The position numbers and the translations under genes were made by a program. Positions 5,408 to 5,752 of a stretch of DNA of 5,752 bases are shown here, in pieces. The first letter of the stretch is position 1; each line of letters starts with the position of its first letter. Origin of the DNA: Burkholderiaceae bacterium (GTDB lineage Bacteria; Pseudomonadota; Gammaproteobacteria; Burkholderiales; Burkholderiaceae); assembly GCA_022701965.1 (NCBI GenBank), contig JAKONL010000579.1, positions 1 through 5,752 of the forward strand, written 5' to 3'. The notes under the pieces were generated by a model. That model was given only the letters and a program-made list of their open reading frames with translations. It did not search any database and had not been told where the DNA came from.

Positions 5408-5752
5408 ATGCCCGGCATGGAATTGCGACAACTCAGGTACTTCCTCGCGATCGTCGATGCCCAGGGCCTGTCGCGTGCGGCCAAGCAGCTGCATGTCGCG
5501 CAGTCGGCGCTGAGCCGGCAGGTCGCCGACCTCGAGGCCGAACTCGGCGTGCCGCTGCTGGTGCGCAGCCGCACCGGCGTCGCGGTCACCGAGGCCGGCA
5601 AGGTGCTCTACGAATACGGCCAGGGCATCGCCAAGCTGGTCGGCGACGCGCGCACGGCCGTGCACTTCGCGGCCGGCTCGGTCGCCGGCTCGGTGGTGCT
5701 GGCGCTGCCGCAGAGCGTGGCCGCGATGCTCGCGCTGCCGCTGATGCGCGCG
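5408..5752 (+). CDS. LysR-type transcriptional regulator (partial, N-terminal 115 aa)
   Basis: The frame is open to the right edge, so about a third of a typical 300-residue LysR protein is visible. It begins with the family's standard MELRQLRYFLAIVD text. It continues into the winged helix-turn-helix: LSRAAKQLHVAQSALSRQVADLE (about 21-43, recognition helix around AQSALSRQ), then LGVPLLVRS and VTEAGKVLYEYG leading into the linker helix. The start of the effector-binding domain (GSVVLALPQSVAAMLALPLM) resembles the Nac/Cbl-like branch. It would bind DNA as a tetramer in response to a small metabolite. ATG 5408 has GGCGG 6 bases upstream; ATG 5417, giving the canonical MELRQL start, is equally plausible and differs by three residues. 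It lies 43 bases after the dehydrogenase on the same strand and is a candidate regulator of that unit, but LysR genes often sit divergently from targets, so it could also control genes beyond the right edge. Confidence 0.88.
   Translation, partial: MPGMELRQLRYFLAIVDAQGLSRAAKQLHVAQSALSRQVADLEAELGVPLLVRSRTGVAVTEAGKVLYEYGQGIAKLVGDARTAVHFAAGSVAGSVVLALPQSVAAMLALPLMRA

Noticed and set aside
3382..5601. Very long antisense open frame (739 codons) opposite the transporter, dehydrogenase and LysR-type genes
   Set aside because: It is Arg/Ala/His-rich with no recognisable domain, and it mirrors strongly supported genes on the plus strand. Long antisense frames are expected in GC-rich DNA.

Overview
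The window is GC-rich bacterial chromosome with densely packed genes and a strong G/C preference at third codon positions. The protein families and this codon style point to a Betaproteobacterium of the order Burkholderiales (Variovorax or a similar Comamonadaceae genus). That placement is inferred from general resemblance; there is no rRNA or other marker gene in the window.

Layout. On the minus strand, positions 1104 to 1 hold two genes read leftward: an FMN-dependent nitroreductase-family protein (409-1104), then the first 137 codons of an ornithine cyclodeaminase/mu-crystallin-family protein (412 to the left edge). They share an ATGA stop/start overlap. A 176-base divergent intergenic region (1105-1280) contains a perfect 9+9 inverted repeat. 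On the plus strand come a lipoprotein with a six-bladed propeller pattern of the major royal jelly protein/Yellow family (1281-2426); a 146-base gap with a perfect 7+7 hairpin; an MFS transporter of the anion:cation symporter (ACS) type (2573-3928); an FAD-dependent D-2-hydroxyacid (D-lactate/glycolate-type) dehydrogenase (3919-5364) that overlaps the end of the transporter gene; and the N-terminal 115 codons of a LysR-type regulator (5408 to the right edge).

How the genes may work together. The transporter and dehydrogenase look like a translationally coupled uptake-and-oxidation pair: the ACS permease would import an organic anion and the flavoenzyme would oxidise a D-2-hydroxy acid. The LysR-type gene follows 43 bases downstream on the same strand and is the natural candidate regulator. 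The substrate cannot be read from the sequence. The royal-jelly-like lipoprotein may or may not belong to this unit. The nitroreductase and cyclodeaminase-family genes form a separate, divergently read two-gene unit of predicted reductases.

I see no mobile element, CRISPR array, tRNA, rRNA or phage gene. All genes belong to recognisable families, so I find no convincing new system. The most useful leads are the bacterial royal-jelly-like lipoprotein, the transporter/dehydrogenase/LysR unit of unknown substrate, the coupled nitroreductase/cyclodeaminase pair, and a few inverted repeats in the gaps.
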